Shown here: positions 56,217-64,000 of the stretch, one piece after another
Position numbering within the stretch: position 1 is the stretch's first letter
Layout of the letters: the number at the start of each line of letters is the position of its first letter
Assembly (NCBI GenBank): GCA_902629075.1
Contig: CACOPK010000002.1
Coordinates: forward strand, 1-64,000
From: an uncultured Pelagibacteraceae bacterium
GTDB taxonomy: Bacteria > Pseudomonadota > Alphaproteobacteria > Pelagibacterales > Pelagibacteraceae
Direction: 5' to 3'
Length of the DNA stretch: 64,000 bases
Translations under genes and position numbers: made by a program
The notes under the pieces: model-generated
Seen by the model: only the letters and a program-made list of their open reading frames with translations
What the model was told of the DNA's origin: nothing
Databases searched by the model: none

Positions 56217-58750
56217 TTTTTTTTTCTTTTTTTATTTTTATCGTATTCTTTTCTTTTTTCTATCAAAATTAATGCCTCTTCCATAGTTAATTCTGTAGGA
56301 TCTTTTTCTTCAGGAATAGTTGCATTTAAGGATTTATATTTAATATACGGTCCGTACTGACCTTTCATAATCCTCACAGGCTTTTTATCTTCCGGATGTT
56401 CTCCTAGATCTTTAATTAAAGATGAAGATATTCTTCCTGGTTTTGCCTCAGCAATAAGTGTGATAGCTCTATTTAAGCCTATTGTAAAAAGTTCTTCGAC
56501 ATTTTCTATTCTAGCTGATTTATTTTCACACTTAAGATACGGTCCAAATCTTCCTGAATTTATAGTTATATCCTTACCGTTTTCTGGATGTTGACCTATA
56601 ACTTTTGGAAGTGAACATAAGTATTTTGCTTTTTCTAAATCTATTTGATCAATTTCTATTCCTTTTGGAATTGAAATATTTTTTAAATTATCATTTATTT
56701 TTTTCTTTTTCTTTGTTGATATTTCTTGTTCGGCTATTTCATACTGAAGATAAGGACCGAACCTTCCACTTTTTAAATAAATATTCTTACCATTTTCATT
56801 TATACCTATTAATTTAGGTTCTGCCAAAGCGATTTGATCATTTGCCTTTGACTTTGAAAGAGGTCTAGTAAACTTACATTCGGGATAGTTTGAACATCCA
56901 ATAAAAGCACCACCTCGAAAGCTATTTTTTAAACTTAATTCTCCTGTGCTGCATAGTTTACATTGTCTATTAATTTTACCATTTTTATCAGCTTCAAAGA
57001 TAAGTTCTCCAAGACTTTCATTTAGAAGATCCAGTACTTCTCTTGTTCTTTTTTCTTTTACATTTGCAACATTGGTGTTGAAATCTTTCCAGAAATTATC
57101 TAACACTTTGATCCATTCTTCTTTGCCAGCTGTAATGTCGTCTAGCTGCTCTTCTAAACCAGCTGTAAAACCATAATCTACATATTTTGTAAAAAGTTTC
57201 TCCAAAAAAGCTGATAATAATTTACCTCTATCAGTTGGAAAAAAACGCTTGTTAACTATATCGGCGTATCCTCTATTTGATATTACAGATATTATACTTG
57301 CATAGGTAGAGGGTCTGCCAATTCCTAATTCTTCAAGTTTTTTAACTAAACTTGCCTCAGAAAATCTTGGTGGTGGTTGAGTGAAATGTTGTTCGTCTAT
57401 AAACTCTATAGCTGAAACTTCTCCTCTATCAACACTCGGTAGAATTTTTTCATCCTCATCCTCAATTCTTGTTAATTTTAAAAAACCATCAAATTTGATT
57501 GTAGATCCTGAACATTTAAATTGATTTAAATTGTCATCAGAAATGATTGTAATAGTTTTTCTATCAAACTTTGCAGCTTCCATTTGTGACGAAAGTGCTC
57601 TCGACCATATTAAATCATATAATTTAACTTGATCACTGCTCAAAAATCTTTTCATACTCTCTGGTGTTCTAGAAATGTCAGTTGGTCTTATTGCTTCATG
57701 TGCCTCCTGAGCATTTTTTGCTTTTTTTCCAGAATAATTATTAGGTTCTCTAGGAAGATAAATATCTCCATAAGAGTCTTTTATAAATTTTCGAAAATCT
57801 GTAACGGCATCTTTAGAAATATTAGTCCCATCTGTTCTCATGTATGTAATTAATCCAACTGTGTCACCATCAACATCTATACCTTGATATAATCTTTGTG
57901 CAATTTGCATCGTTCTAGAAGCACCGAAACCTAATTTGCTTGATGCTGTTTGTTGTAAAGTTGACGTAGTAAAAGGTCCAAGTGGATTTCTTGTATAAAT
58001 TTTAGAACTTATATCTGAAATATTATACTTTGATTTTTTTATTATATCAGTTGCATTGTTAATATCTTCTTTATTTTTAAAAGTGAATTTTTCAACTTTG
58101 ATATCATTAAGAATCACAATATTTGAGTTTAAGATATCCCCACTAGATGTTTTAAAATTTACATTAAGTGTCCAAAATTCATCGGGTTTAAACTGTTCTA
58201 TTTCGTGTTCTCTTTCAGTTAATAATCTTAATGCAACAGATTGTACACGTCCGGCTGATTTTGAGCCTGGGAGTTTTGTCCAAAGAATAGGAGAGATATT
58301 AAATCCTACAAGATAATCAAGAGCTCTTCTTGCCATGTAAGCGTCAACTAAATTTGATTCTATATTTCTAGGGTTATCTATTCCGTTGGTTACTGCCTTT
58401 TTAGTTATCTCGTTGAAAACCACTCTTTCGATTTTTTTATCTTTTAAAAGTTTTTTCTCATTTAGATACTCTTTAACATGCCATGCTATAGCTTCACCTT
58501 CGCGATCTGGGTCTGTAGCCAAAATTATTTTTTCTGATTTTTTTGCTGCATCGGTTATTTCTTTTAAATATTTTTTTGAAAAACTATCCACTTCCCAGAT
58601 CATTTTAAATTTATCTTCTGGGTTGACTGATCCATTTTTAGAAGGGAGATCTCTAATATGACCATAGCTAGCTAAAACAGTATATTTATCTCCTAAATAT
58701 TTATTTATAGTTTTAGCTTTTGCAGGACTTTCAACAATGACAAGATTCAT
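56213..58750 (-). CDS. topA: DNA topoisomerase I
   Basis: 845 residues; relaxes negative supercoils. The TOPRIM domain has MNLVIVESPAKAKTI and ATDPDREGEAIAWHV (about 78-92). The active-site Tyr303 is in GLITYMRTDGT (299-309). After the core there is one four-Cys zinc ribbon (C-K-L-C ... C-S-N-Y-P-E-C, about 601-626), then three topoisomerase C-terminal repeats each bearing a GRFGPYL/GQYGPYI motif. The Lys-rich tail ends KKRKKK. Only one zinc finger is visible, fewer than the enterobacterial enzyme. Confidence 0.97.
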   Translation of the reverse strand: MNLVIVESPAKAKTINKYLGDKYTVLASYGHIRDLPSKNGSVNPEDKFKMIWEVDSFSKKYLKEITDAAKKSEKIILATDPDREGEAIAWHVKEYLNEKKLLKDKKIERVVFNEITKKAVTNGIDNPRNIESNLVDAYMARRALDYLVGFNISPILWTKLPGSKSAGRVQSVALRLLTEREHEIEQFKPDEFWTLNVNFKTSSGDILNSNIVILNDIKVEKFTFKNKEDINNATDIIKKSKYNISDISSKIYTRNPLGPFTTSTLQQTASSKLGFGASRTMQIAQRLYQGIDVDGDTVGLITYMRTDGTNISKDAVTDFRKFIKDSYGDIYLPREPNNYSGKKAKNAQEAHEAIRPTDISRTPESMKRFLSSDQVKLYDLIWSRALSSQMEAAKFDRKTITIISDDNLNQFKCSGSTIKFDGFLKLTRIEDEDEKILPSVDRGEVSAIEFIDEQHFTQPPPRFSEASLVKKLEELGIGRPSTYASIISVISNRGYADIVNKRFFPTDRGKLLSAFLEKLFTKYVDYGFTAGLEEQLDDITAGKEEWIKVLDNFWKDFNTNVANVKEKRTREVLDLLNESLGELIFEADKNGKINRQCKLCSTGELSLKNSFRGGAFIGCSNYPECKFTRPLSKSKANDQIALAEPKLIGINENGKNIYLKSGRFGPYLQYEIAEQEISTKKKKKINDNLKNISIPKGIEIDQIDLEKAKYLCSLPKVIGQHPENGKDITINSGRFGPYLKCENKSARIENVEELFTIGLNRAITLIAEAKPGRISSSLIKDLGEHPEDKKPVRIMKGQYGPYIKYKSLNATIPEEKDPTELTMEEALILIEKRKEYDKNKKRKKK

Positions 58751-58789
58751 AAATATTTAAACTACACAAAAAATATACAGATAGTCAAA

Positions 58790-59368
58790 TTAATAAATTT
58801 TTGTTTTAGATTCGTTGCGATTTAACAGTCTTTTTATATTTTCCCGGTGAGTATAAAAAATTAAAACAAACATTATTATAAAGAAAAAAATTACATCACT
58901 TTTCAAAATAAAAAAATTAATAATTGGAATTGATAAACTTCCTATCAAAGATGATAATGATGAGTATTTAAATATCAAAAAAGTTGTAAACCAAACGACA
59001 CCAAAAGCAACTCCTAGATAAATATCTATACAGCATAATATTCCAACATATGTTGCAACACCTTTGCCACCCTTAAATTTTAACCACACTGGAAAAACAT
59101 GTCCTAAAAAAACAGATAATGATGCAATATATAAATATTCTATAAAATAAACTTTAACAAAAATCACAGGTATAACTGCTTTAACAATATCTAAAATTAA
59201 AGTCGCGTACCCAATTGATTTACTGCCAGTTCTTAAAGCATTTGTTGCACCGATATTTCCCGAGCCTATCTCTCTTATATCTTTTTTTAAAAAAATTCTT
59301 GTTAAAAGAAAACCAAACGGAATTGATCCTAATAGATATGAAATAATAATAATTAATTCTAGTTTCAT
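58790..59368 (-). CDS. plsY: acyl-phosphate:glycerol-3-phosphate acyltransferase
   Basis: 192 residues, about five membrane segments. GSIPFGFLLTR (15-25), GSGNIGATNALRTG (36-49) and KFKGGKGVATYVG (about 97-109) are the three PlsY motifs for acyl-phosphate and glycerol-3-phosphate. Catalyses the first acylation of phospholipid synthesis with PlsX. Its first four bases overlap the upstream dihydroorotase-like gene; 39 bp separate it from topA. Confidence 0.96.
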   Translation of the reverse strand: MKLELIIIISYLLGSIPFGFLLTRIFLKKDIREIGSGNIGATNALRTGSKSIGYATLILDIVKAVIPVIFVKVYFIEYLYIASLSVFLGHVFPVWLKFKGGKGVATYVGILCCIDIYLGVAFGVVWFTTFLIFKYSSLSSLIGSLSIPIINFFILKSDVIFFFIIMFVLIFYTHRENIKRLLNRNESKTKIY

Positions 59369-60660
59369 TTCAACTTGAACAATTCCTTTCCATTTACAAA
59401 AGTACTGATGACTTTGCCTTGTAACTTTCTACCTTCTATAGATGTATTTTTTGATTTTGACACTAGATTTTCTTTTTTAACAACCCATGGTCTATTAATA
59501 TCAACGATACAAAAATCGCCATCTGTTCCAACACTTAAATTTCCCTTATTAATTTTTAAAATTTTTGCAGGATTGTGGGTGATCACTTCAATAATTTTTT
59601 CCAATTTTATTGAGCCATTGTGAAACTGTTCTAATGCCAAACTTAAAAGTGTCTCTATCCCTGATGCACCAGTTGCCGCTTGTGAAAAAGTCAATCTTTT
59701 AGATTCTTCATCTTCTGGTTTATGATCTGACACTATTACATCGATTAAATTTTTATTAATTCCATCTATGAGGGACATTCTATCATCTTCAGTTCTTAGA
59801 GGCGGTGAAAGTTTTAAAAAAGTTCTAAATTCGCCTATATCATTTTCATTTAAGGCTAGATTGTTAATTGACACACCAGTTGTGAAATTAACTATATCTT
59901 TTTTATAATTTATTAAATCCAAAGATTTTCTGCTTGAAATTTGAGAAATATGATACCTGCAATTTGTTTCTTCTAATAAACTTAAATCTCTCTCTATAAT
60001 TATTTTTTCAGCTAGATCAGATATTCCTGGAATTCCTAATTTAGTAGATATTATACCCTCATTAATCATTCCATCTTTTGATAATTCTGCATCTTCTGCA
60101 TGTTGCATTATCAGACAGCCAAAGTCATAAGCTGATTTGATTATTCTAGACATAACTCGAGGACTTTGAATAGATTTTATTCCATCTGTAAAACCTACAA
60201 TGCCTTTGTTTTTCAAAAGACCAAACTCACACATATTAGTTCCCTCAGCGTCTTTTGTTAACGTTGCTGTAGGAAATATATTTATTTTTGATTTATCTCT
60301 TCCTCTTCTTTGAATGAAATCAACTATAGAAACACTATCAATTACAGGCTTTGTATTTGGCATTGTTACAACAGATGTAATTCCTCCTGCTAACGCCGCC
60401 TCGCTTAAAGATCTATAATTTTCTTTATACTCATAGCCTGGTTCTCCACCAAAAACTCTCATATCAACTACTCCAGGAAAAATGTGTTTGCCTGTTAAAT
60501 CAGTACATTTCTCTCTAGATGGAATATTGTTTTTATTAACCCTTTTGCCAGAAGCTTCAATTTTTCCTTTTTCATTAATAATTAATCCTCCGATTTCGTT
60601 AATTGCATTACATGGATCAATTATGTGAGCATTTAAAAAATATTTTTTTTTATTTATCAT
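59365..60660 (-). CDS. pyrC: dihydroorotase-like protein lacking metal ligands (PyrC'/PyrX)
   Basis: 431-residue amidohydrolase-fold protein of the class I dihydroorotase group. The usual D-x-H-x-H metal motif reads DMRVF (66-70), so both His are gone. His187 (QHAED) is kept, but the later H-x-x-H site reads YHISQIS (237-242 region) with Gln240 in place of the His ligand. Asp312 (SDHKPED) remains. It therefore probably cannot bind the zinc pair. Inactive homologues like this support aspartate transcarbamoylase assembly in several bacteria, and pyrB is directly upstream with a one-base overlap. The symbol marks family, not activity. Confidence 0.8.
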   Translation of the reverse strand: MINKKKYFLNAHIIDPCNAINEIGGLIINEKGKIEASGKRVNKNNIPSREKCTDLTGKHIFPGVVDMRVFGGEPGYEYKENYRSLSEAALAGGITSVVTMPNTKPVIDSVSIVDFIQRRGRDKSKINIFPTATLTKDAEGTNMCEFGLLKNKGIVGFTDGIKSIQSPRVMSRIIKSAYDFGCLIMQHAEDAELSKDGMINEGIISTKLGIPGISDLAEKIIIERDLSLLEETNCRYHISQISSRKSLDLINYKKDIVNFTTGVSINNLALNENDIGEFRTFLKLSPPLRTEDDRMSLIDGINKNLIDVIVSDHKPEDEESKRLTFSQAATGASGIETLLSLALEQFHNGSIKLEKIIEVITHNPAKILKINKGNLSVGTDGDFCIVDINRPWVVKKENLVSKSKNTSIEGRKLQGKVISTFVNGKELFKLK

Positions 60661-61622
60661 TAGCTACAAAAAATTTTCAAACAAGCCATTCTTATTGCAA
60701 CACCAAGTTCAACTTGCTCCTTAATAACACTTTTATTTATATCATCTGCCAACATTGTATCTATTTCTATACCTCTATTCATGGGCCCGGGGTGCATGAT
60801 TAATGCATCAGTTTTGGCAAATTCTAATTTTTCGGGTGATAAACCATAATATTCATAGTACTCTCGATTTGATGATAAATATGAACTTGTCATTCTTTCA
60901 TTTTGAAGTCTGAGCATCATTACTATATCACAATCTTTCACTCCTTTTTTCATATCTGTATAGATATTAACTCCAAATTTTTCTAAATCTTTTGGCAATA
61001 AATTTGATGGCCCAATAATATTTACTTCAGCTCCTAACATAGTTAATAAATATATATTTGATCTTGCAACTCTTGAATGCAATATGTCACCGCAAATTGC
61101 AATTTTTAAACCTTCTATATTTTTTTTTCTATTAATTATTGTTAAAGCATCTAGTAATGCTTGCGTTGGGTGTTCTCTTCTCCCATCCCCAGCATTTAAA
61201 ACTCCGCAATTAACTTTTTGAGATAACAAATTACAAGCACCGGAGTCTTGATGTCTAATGACAATTATGTCTGGATGCATTGCATTTAATGTCATTGCTG
61301 TGTCGATCAAAGTTTCTCCTTTTTTGATCGCTGAATTGGTAATATTCATTGACATTACATCTGCGCCCAGTCTCTTACCAGCTAACTCAAAAGAACTTTG
61401 TGTCCTTGTTGATGGCTCAAAGAATAAGTTTATTTGTGTCTTACCTTTTAAAATATCTAATTTTTTATTTTTACTTCTATTAAGATCGATAAATTGTTTA
61501 GCTTCATTCAATATATGTTTAATTTCTGAAACTTTTAAATCTTGAATACCAAGGAGATGTTTAGGTGAATTTTTAATAGCTTTTTTTGTGTCATTGGCCA
61601 TTAAAGCTAACTCTATAGCCAT
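60660..61622 (-). CDS. pyrB: aspartate carbamoyltransferase catalytic subunit
   Basis: 320 residues. Carbamoyl-phosphate plus aspartate to carbamoyl-aspartate, the committed step of pyrimidine synthesis. [20 protein letters not shown] (about 69-88) binds carbamoyl phosphate, [10 protein letters not shown] (about 151-160) and MHPGPMNRG (about 271-279) complete the active site. No pyrI-type regulatory chain is adjacent; instead the dihydroorotase-like partner follows with a one-base overlap, the class A-type ATCase arrangement. The first ATG gives [11 protein letters not shown]; the Met at residue 8 is an alternative start. Confidence 0.96.
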   Translation of the reverse strand: MAIELALMANDTKKAIKNSPKHLLGIQDLKVSEIKHILNEAKQFIDLNRSKNKKLDILKGKTQINLFFEPSTRTQSSFELAGKRLGADVMSMNITNSAIKKGETLIDTAMTLNAMHPDIIVIRHQDSGACNLLSQKVNCGVLNAGDGRREHPTQALLDALTIINRKKNIEGLKIAICGDILHSRVARSNIYLLTMLGAEVNIIGPSNLLPKDLEKFGVNIYTDMKKGVKDCDIVMMLRLQNERMTSSYLSSNREYYEYYGLSPEKLEFAKTDALIMHPGPMNRGIEIDTMLADDINKSVIKEQVELGVAIRMACLKIFCS

Positions 61623-61643
61623 ATTGTCTCATATAATCAAGTG

Positions 61644-62099
61644 TTATTTATCTAAATAATCCAAAACTCCTTGAAGTATGAAAGTAGCTGAATTTTGATC
61701 AATATTTTTCACTCTTTTTGATACGTTAACATCAAGTTGACTTGATAAATTAAATGAACCAACAGTTGAAAGTCTTTCATCCCAAAGGACTGTAGGAATC
61801 TCTAAATCTTTATATATAAGTTTTATTTTGTCTTTTACTGATTGCGCTGAAGGTCCTTCTGTTCCATCCATATTTAAAGGAAGACCAAAAACAATTCCCT
61901 TAATGTTATTTTCTAAAATTAATTCTTTAAATTTTAAACATAGGTATTTTATATTTATAAACTCAATTGTCTCTAAAGGAGTGGCAATTTTTCTATTTTC
62001 ATCACATATAGAAATACCAATTCGTTTTGAACCCATGTCGACACCTAATAGTCTAGATTTGTTGTCTAATTGAACCTTTAATTCATCAATTGTGATCAT
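61644..62099 (-). CDS. ruvX: RuvX/YqgF putative pre-16S rRNA nuclease
   Basis: 151 residues, RNase H-like fold. LLGVDMGSKRIGISICDE (18-35) holds the first catalytic Asp21, GIVFGLPLNMDGTEGPSA (about 69-86) the conserved glycine-rich strand, and VLWDERLSTV (about 109-118) the Asp/Glu pair. YqgF trims the 16S 5' end in E. coli. It is 21 bp upstream of pyrB on the same strand and divergent from gatC over 48 bp. Confidence 0.92.
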   Translation of the reverse strand: MITIDELKVQLDNKSRLLGVDMGSKRIGISICDENRKIATPLETIEFINIKYLCLKFKELILENNIKGIVFGLPLNMDGTEGPSAQSVKDKIKLIYKDLEIPTVLWDERLSTVGSFNLSSQLDVNVSKRVKNIDQNSATFILQGVLDYLDK

Positions 62100-62118
62100 A
62101 TTGTAATTTCTAAATATA

Positions 62119-62147
62119 ATGATAATTTGCCTTTAATTAATTATCAT
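62119..62147. promoter_or_regulatory. inverted repeat in the ruvX/gatC divergent promoter region
   Basis: ATGATAATT (62119-62127) and AATTATCAT (62139-62147) form a perfect 9-bp inverted repeat with an 11-bp spacer. The right arm ends immediately before the gatC ATG, so it could be an operator or a start-codon hairpin. The region is A+T rich, so chance is possible. Confidence 0.35.
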
Positions 62148-62435
62148 ATGAGTATAGATCTTAAAACAGTAAAACACATATCTAAATTATCAAGAATTTC
62201 AATTGATGATCAAAAAGCTAAGAAATTGGAGAAAGATCTAAATGCTATATTTAAGTGGATAGAGCAACTTAATCAGTTAAATACTGATAAAGTTGAACCT
62301 CTAACATCAATCGCTGAAACAACACTAAGATTCAGAAAAGACCAAATAGAATCTAAAAATATTAGAGAAGATATTCTAAAAAATTCCCCCAAAGACAACA
62401 AAGACTATTTCGTAGTACCAAAGGTTGTAGAGTAA
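62148..62435 (+). CDS. gatC: Asp/Glu-tRNA amidotransferase subunit C
   Basis: 95 residues from ATG 62148, which gives the usual [17 protein letters not shown] start; a TTG at 62127 would add seven residues and lies inside the inverted repeat. GatC wraps around GatA to hold it to GatB; conserved features are [12 protein letters not shown] (5-16) and [15 protein letters not shown] (about 32-46). The stop overlaps gatA by one base. Confidence 0.93.
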   Translation: MSIDLKTVKHISKLSRISIDDQKAKKLEKDLNAIFKWIEQLNQLNTDKVEPLTSIAETTLRFRKDQIESKNIREDILKNSPKDNKDYFVVPKVVE

Positions 62436-63892
62436 TGACTAATTTAATTGATTTAACACTCAGCGATCTTGTAAAAAAAATAAAATCTAAGGAAATTTCA
62501 TCAAAAGAAATAACAAGTGTCTATATAGAAAGATCTAATAAATCGAAAAAACTTAATACTTATGTCGAACAAACTTTTGACGAGGCAATAAAAAACTCTG
62601 AAAAATTTGATAACAACCCTAATTTTAATAAAAAACTTTCGGGTATACCACTTGCTGTAAAAGATTTATTTTGTACAAAAAATGTAAAAACAACAGCGGG
62701 TAGTAAAATTTTAGAAAATTTTGTGCCAACCTACGAAGCAACAGTTACTCAAAATTTATGGAATGAAGGAGCAATTTTGCTTGGAAAATTAAATTGCGAT
62801 GAATTTGCAATGGGATCCTCAAACGAAACAAGTTATTTTGGAAATGTTATTAGTCCAATTGATGATAATTTAGTTCCAGGAGGTTCTTCAGGTGGATCTG
62901 CTTCTGCTTTAGCTGCAAAACTTACTCCTGCTACCATAGGAACCGATACTGGTGGATCAATAAGACAACCTGCTTCTTTCACAGGTACAGTTGGTTTAAA
63001 ACCTACTTACGGAAGTTGCTCAAGGTATGGTATAGTTGCTTTTGCATCCTCATTGGATCAGGCAGGTCCAATGACTAGAGATGTTAAAGATTGTGCATTA
63101 ATGCTTGAGGTTATAAGCTCATTTGATCCTAAAGACTCAACTTCAATTAATTTTAAACGTCCAAATTATTTTTCTGACTTAAATAAAAATATTAAGGGAA
63201 AAAAAATTGGAATCCCCAAAGAATACAGAGTCGATGGGATGCCTACTGAAATTGAAAATTTATGGGAAAAAGGAAAAACTTATTTAAAAGATTGTGGCGC
63301 TGAAATCATAGATATTTCATTGCCTCACACAAATTACGCTTTACCTGCATATTATATAGTGGCTCCAGCAGAAGCATCATCAAATTTAGCTAGATATGAC
63401 GGTGTAAAATATGGTTTTAGAGCTGATGGTGAAAATTTAATTGATATGTATGAAAAAACAAGATCTCTAGGCTTTGGAGATGAAGTAAAAAGAAGAATAA
63501 TGATTGGTACCTATGTACTATCCTCTGGATATTATGATGCTTATTATTTAAAGGCTCAAAAGGTAAGAAAACTTATTAAAAATGATTTTGATAAAGTATT
63601 TAATAAGGTAGATGCAATTTTAACTCCTTCAACACCAAGTTCAGCATTTAAAATTGGAGATAAAACTAATGATCCTGTTTCAATGTATTTAAATGATATA
63701 TTTACAGTTCCTGTAAATTTAGCTGGTTTGCCGGGTATATCTATCCCAGCAGGATTAGATAAAAACAATTATCCTTTAGGATTACAAATAATTGGAAAAC
63801 CATTTGATGAACAAGTAATATTGGATATTGCATTTTCTATGGAAGAAAAAATTAATTTTAAATTAAAAACGAATGATTGGTGGATTAAGTGA
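62435..63892 (+). CDS. gatA: Asp/Glu-tRNA amidotransferase subunit A
   Basis: 485 residues, amidase-signature family. Releases ammonia from glutamine for misacylated Glu-tRNA(Gln) or Asp-tRNA(Asn). Catalytic Lys76 (LAVKDLF, 73-79), Ser151 ([11 protein letters not shown], 148-158) and Ser175 ([12 protein letters not shown], 169-180) form the Ser-Ser-Lys triad, each a few positions before the S. aureus residues. Its stop overlaps the gatB start (GTGA). Its presence implies the indirect route for at least one of Gln/Asn-tRNA. Confidence 0.97.
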   Translation: MTNLIDLTLSDLVKKIKSKEISSKEITSVYIERSNKSKKLNTYVEQTFDEAIKNSEKFDNNPNFNKKLSGIPLAVKDLFCTKNVKTTAGSKILENFVPTYEATVTQNLWNEGAILLGKLNCDEFAMGSSNETSYFGNVISPIDDNLVPGGSSGGSASALAAKLTPATIGTDTGGSIRQPASFTGTVGLKPTYGSCSRYGIVAFASSLDQAGPMTRDVKDCALMLEVISSFDPKDSTSINFKRPNYFSDLNKNIKGKKIGIPKEYRVDGMPTEIENLWEKGKTYLKDCGAEIIDISLPHTNYALPAYYIVAPAEASSNLARYDGVKYGFRADGENLIDMYEKTRSLGFGDEVKRRIMIGTYVLSSGYYDAYYLKAQKVRKLIKNDFDKVFNKVDAILTPSTPSSAFKIGDKTNDPVSMYLNDIFTVPVNLAGLPGISIPAGLDKNNYPLGLQIIGKPFDEQVILDIAFSMEEKINFKLKTNDWWIK

Positions 63893-64000
63893 GTAAAGAT
63901 CAATACATAATTGAGAAAAATGAAAATAAATATGAAGTAATAATTGGCTTGGAAGTTCATGCTCAAGTACTTTCAGAGTCAAAATTATTTTCTACATCTG
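63889..64000 (+). CDS. gatB: Asp/Glu-tRNA amidotransferase subunit B, 5' part (cut by window edge)
   Basis: Only the first 37 codons are inside the window and the frame stays open. Start codon GTG at 63889 overlaps the gatA stop (GTGA). The sequence includes [20 protein letters not shown], the typical GatB start of the kinase/tRNA-binding subunit. No TAA/TAG/TGA is met before 64000. Confidence 0.95.
   Translation, partial: MSKDQYIIEKNENKYEVIIGLEVHAQVLSESKLFSTS

Noticed and set aside
62127-62147. TTG start for gatC seven codons upstream.
   Set aside because: It overlaps the inverted repeat, and ATG 62148 gives a typical GatC N-terminus.
62119-62147. Fur box at the ruvX/gatC inverted repeat.
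   Set aside because: The half sites resemble GATAAT but the 11-bp spacer does not fit a Fur 7-1-7 box.

Overview
This window looks like a core chromosomal segment of a SAR11 (Candidatus Pelagibacter-like) alphaproteobacterium. The evidence is the very high A+T content, intergenic spacers that are mostly 0-50 bp, alphaproteobacterial gene content (PurS-type purine cluster, GatCAB, CGFS glutaredoxin with BolA) and strongly reduced operons. No rRNA, insertion sequence, phage gene or CRISPR array is visible. The largest spacers without a gene are about 190 bp (17196-17386), 148 bp (33663-33810) and 133 bp (20967-21099).

Layout. 1-3610 (+): the last codons of a probable cysS, citramalate synthase cimA, a TrmJ-like RNA methyltransferase, rpsD with its own promoter, and a small SAM methyltransferase. 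3611-10813 (-): a nine-gene block sfsA-map-purB-purC-purS-purQ-purL-bolA-grxD. 10836-12996 (+): a MoaB/CinA-type domain protein, a gamma-glutamylcyclotransferase-like protein and the AzlCD amino-acid exporter. 13016-17195 (+): a five-gene sugar/polysaccharide cassette (C-methyltransferase, GMD-like SDR, GT2, cupin, TylF-like methyltransferase), then tRNA-Leu and a large GT-C-like membrane protein whose start codon lies 3 nt after the tRNA, then nadK. 20115-20966 (-): rlmB and tRNA-Thr.

21100-49635 (+) is the translation/transcription superoperon: tRNA-Tyr, tRNA-Gly, tuf, tRNA-Trp, secE, nusG, rplKAJL, rpoBC, then rpsL-rpsG-fusA running directly into the S10, spc and alpha operons (rpsJ to rplQ, with secY and adk). 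Compared with the usual order, tufA and rpmD are missing from their places, and L24 is short.

49652-64000: a RluA-family pseudouridine synthase, lipB (-), mgtE, panC (-), galU-ugd making UDP-glucuronate, then a minus-strand run ruvX-pyrB-pyrC'-plsY-topA-small exported protein-RidA, and finally gatC-gatA-gatB (cut by the window edge).

No unmistakably new multi-gene system is visible. The most interesting signals are: a dihydroorotase homologue beside pyrB that has lost most metal-binding histidines; a GMD-like enzyme with the catalytic Glu replaced by Asn; a compact possible three-way-junction RNA in the rpsL leader; near-leaderless or Shine-Dalgarno-free transcript-first ribosomal genes; a tRNA-Leu/mRNA junction with a 3-nt leader; convergent gene pairs with no room for terminators; and four 11-12 A tracts inside galU. 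All functional calls come from reading motifs, not from database searches.
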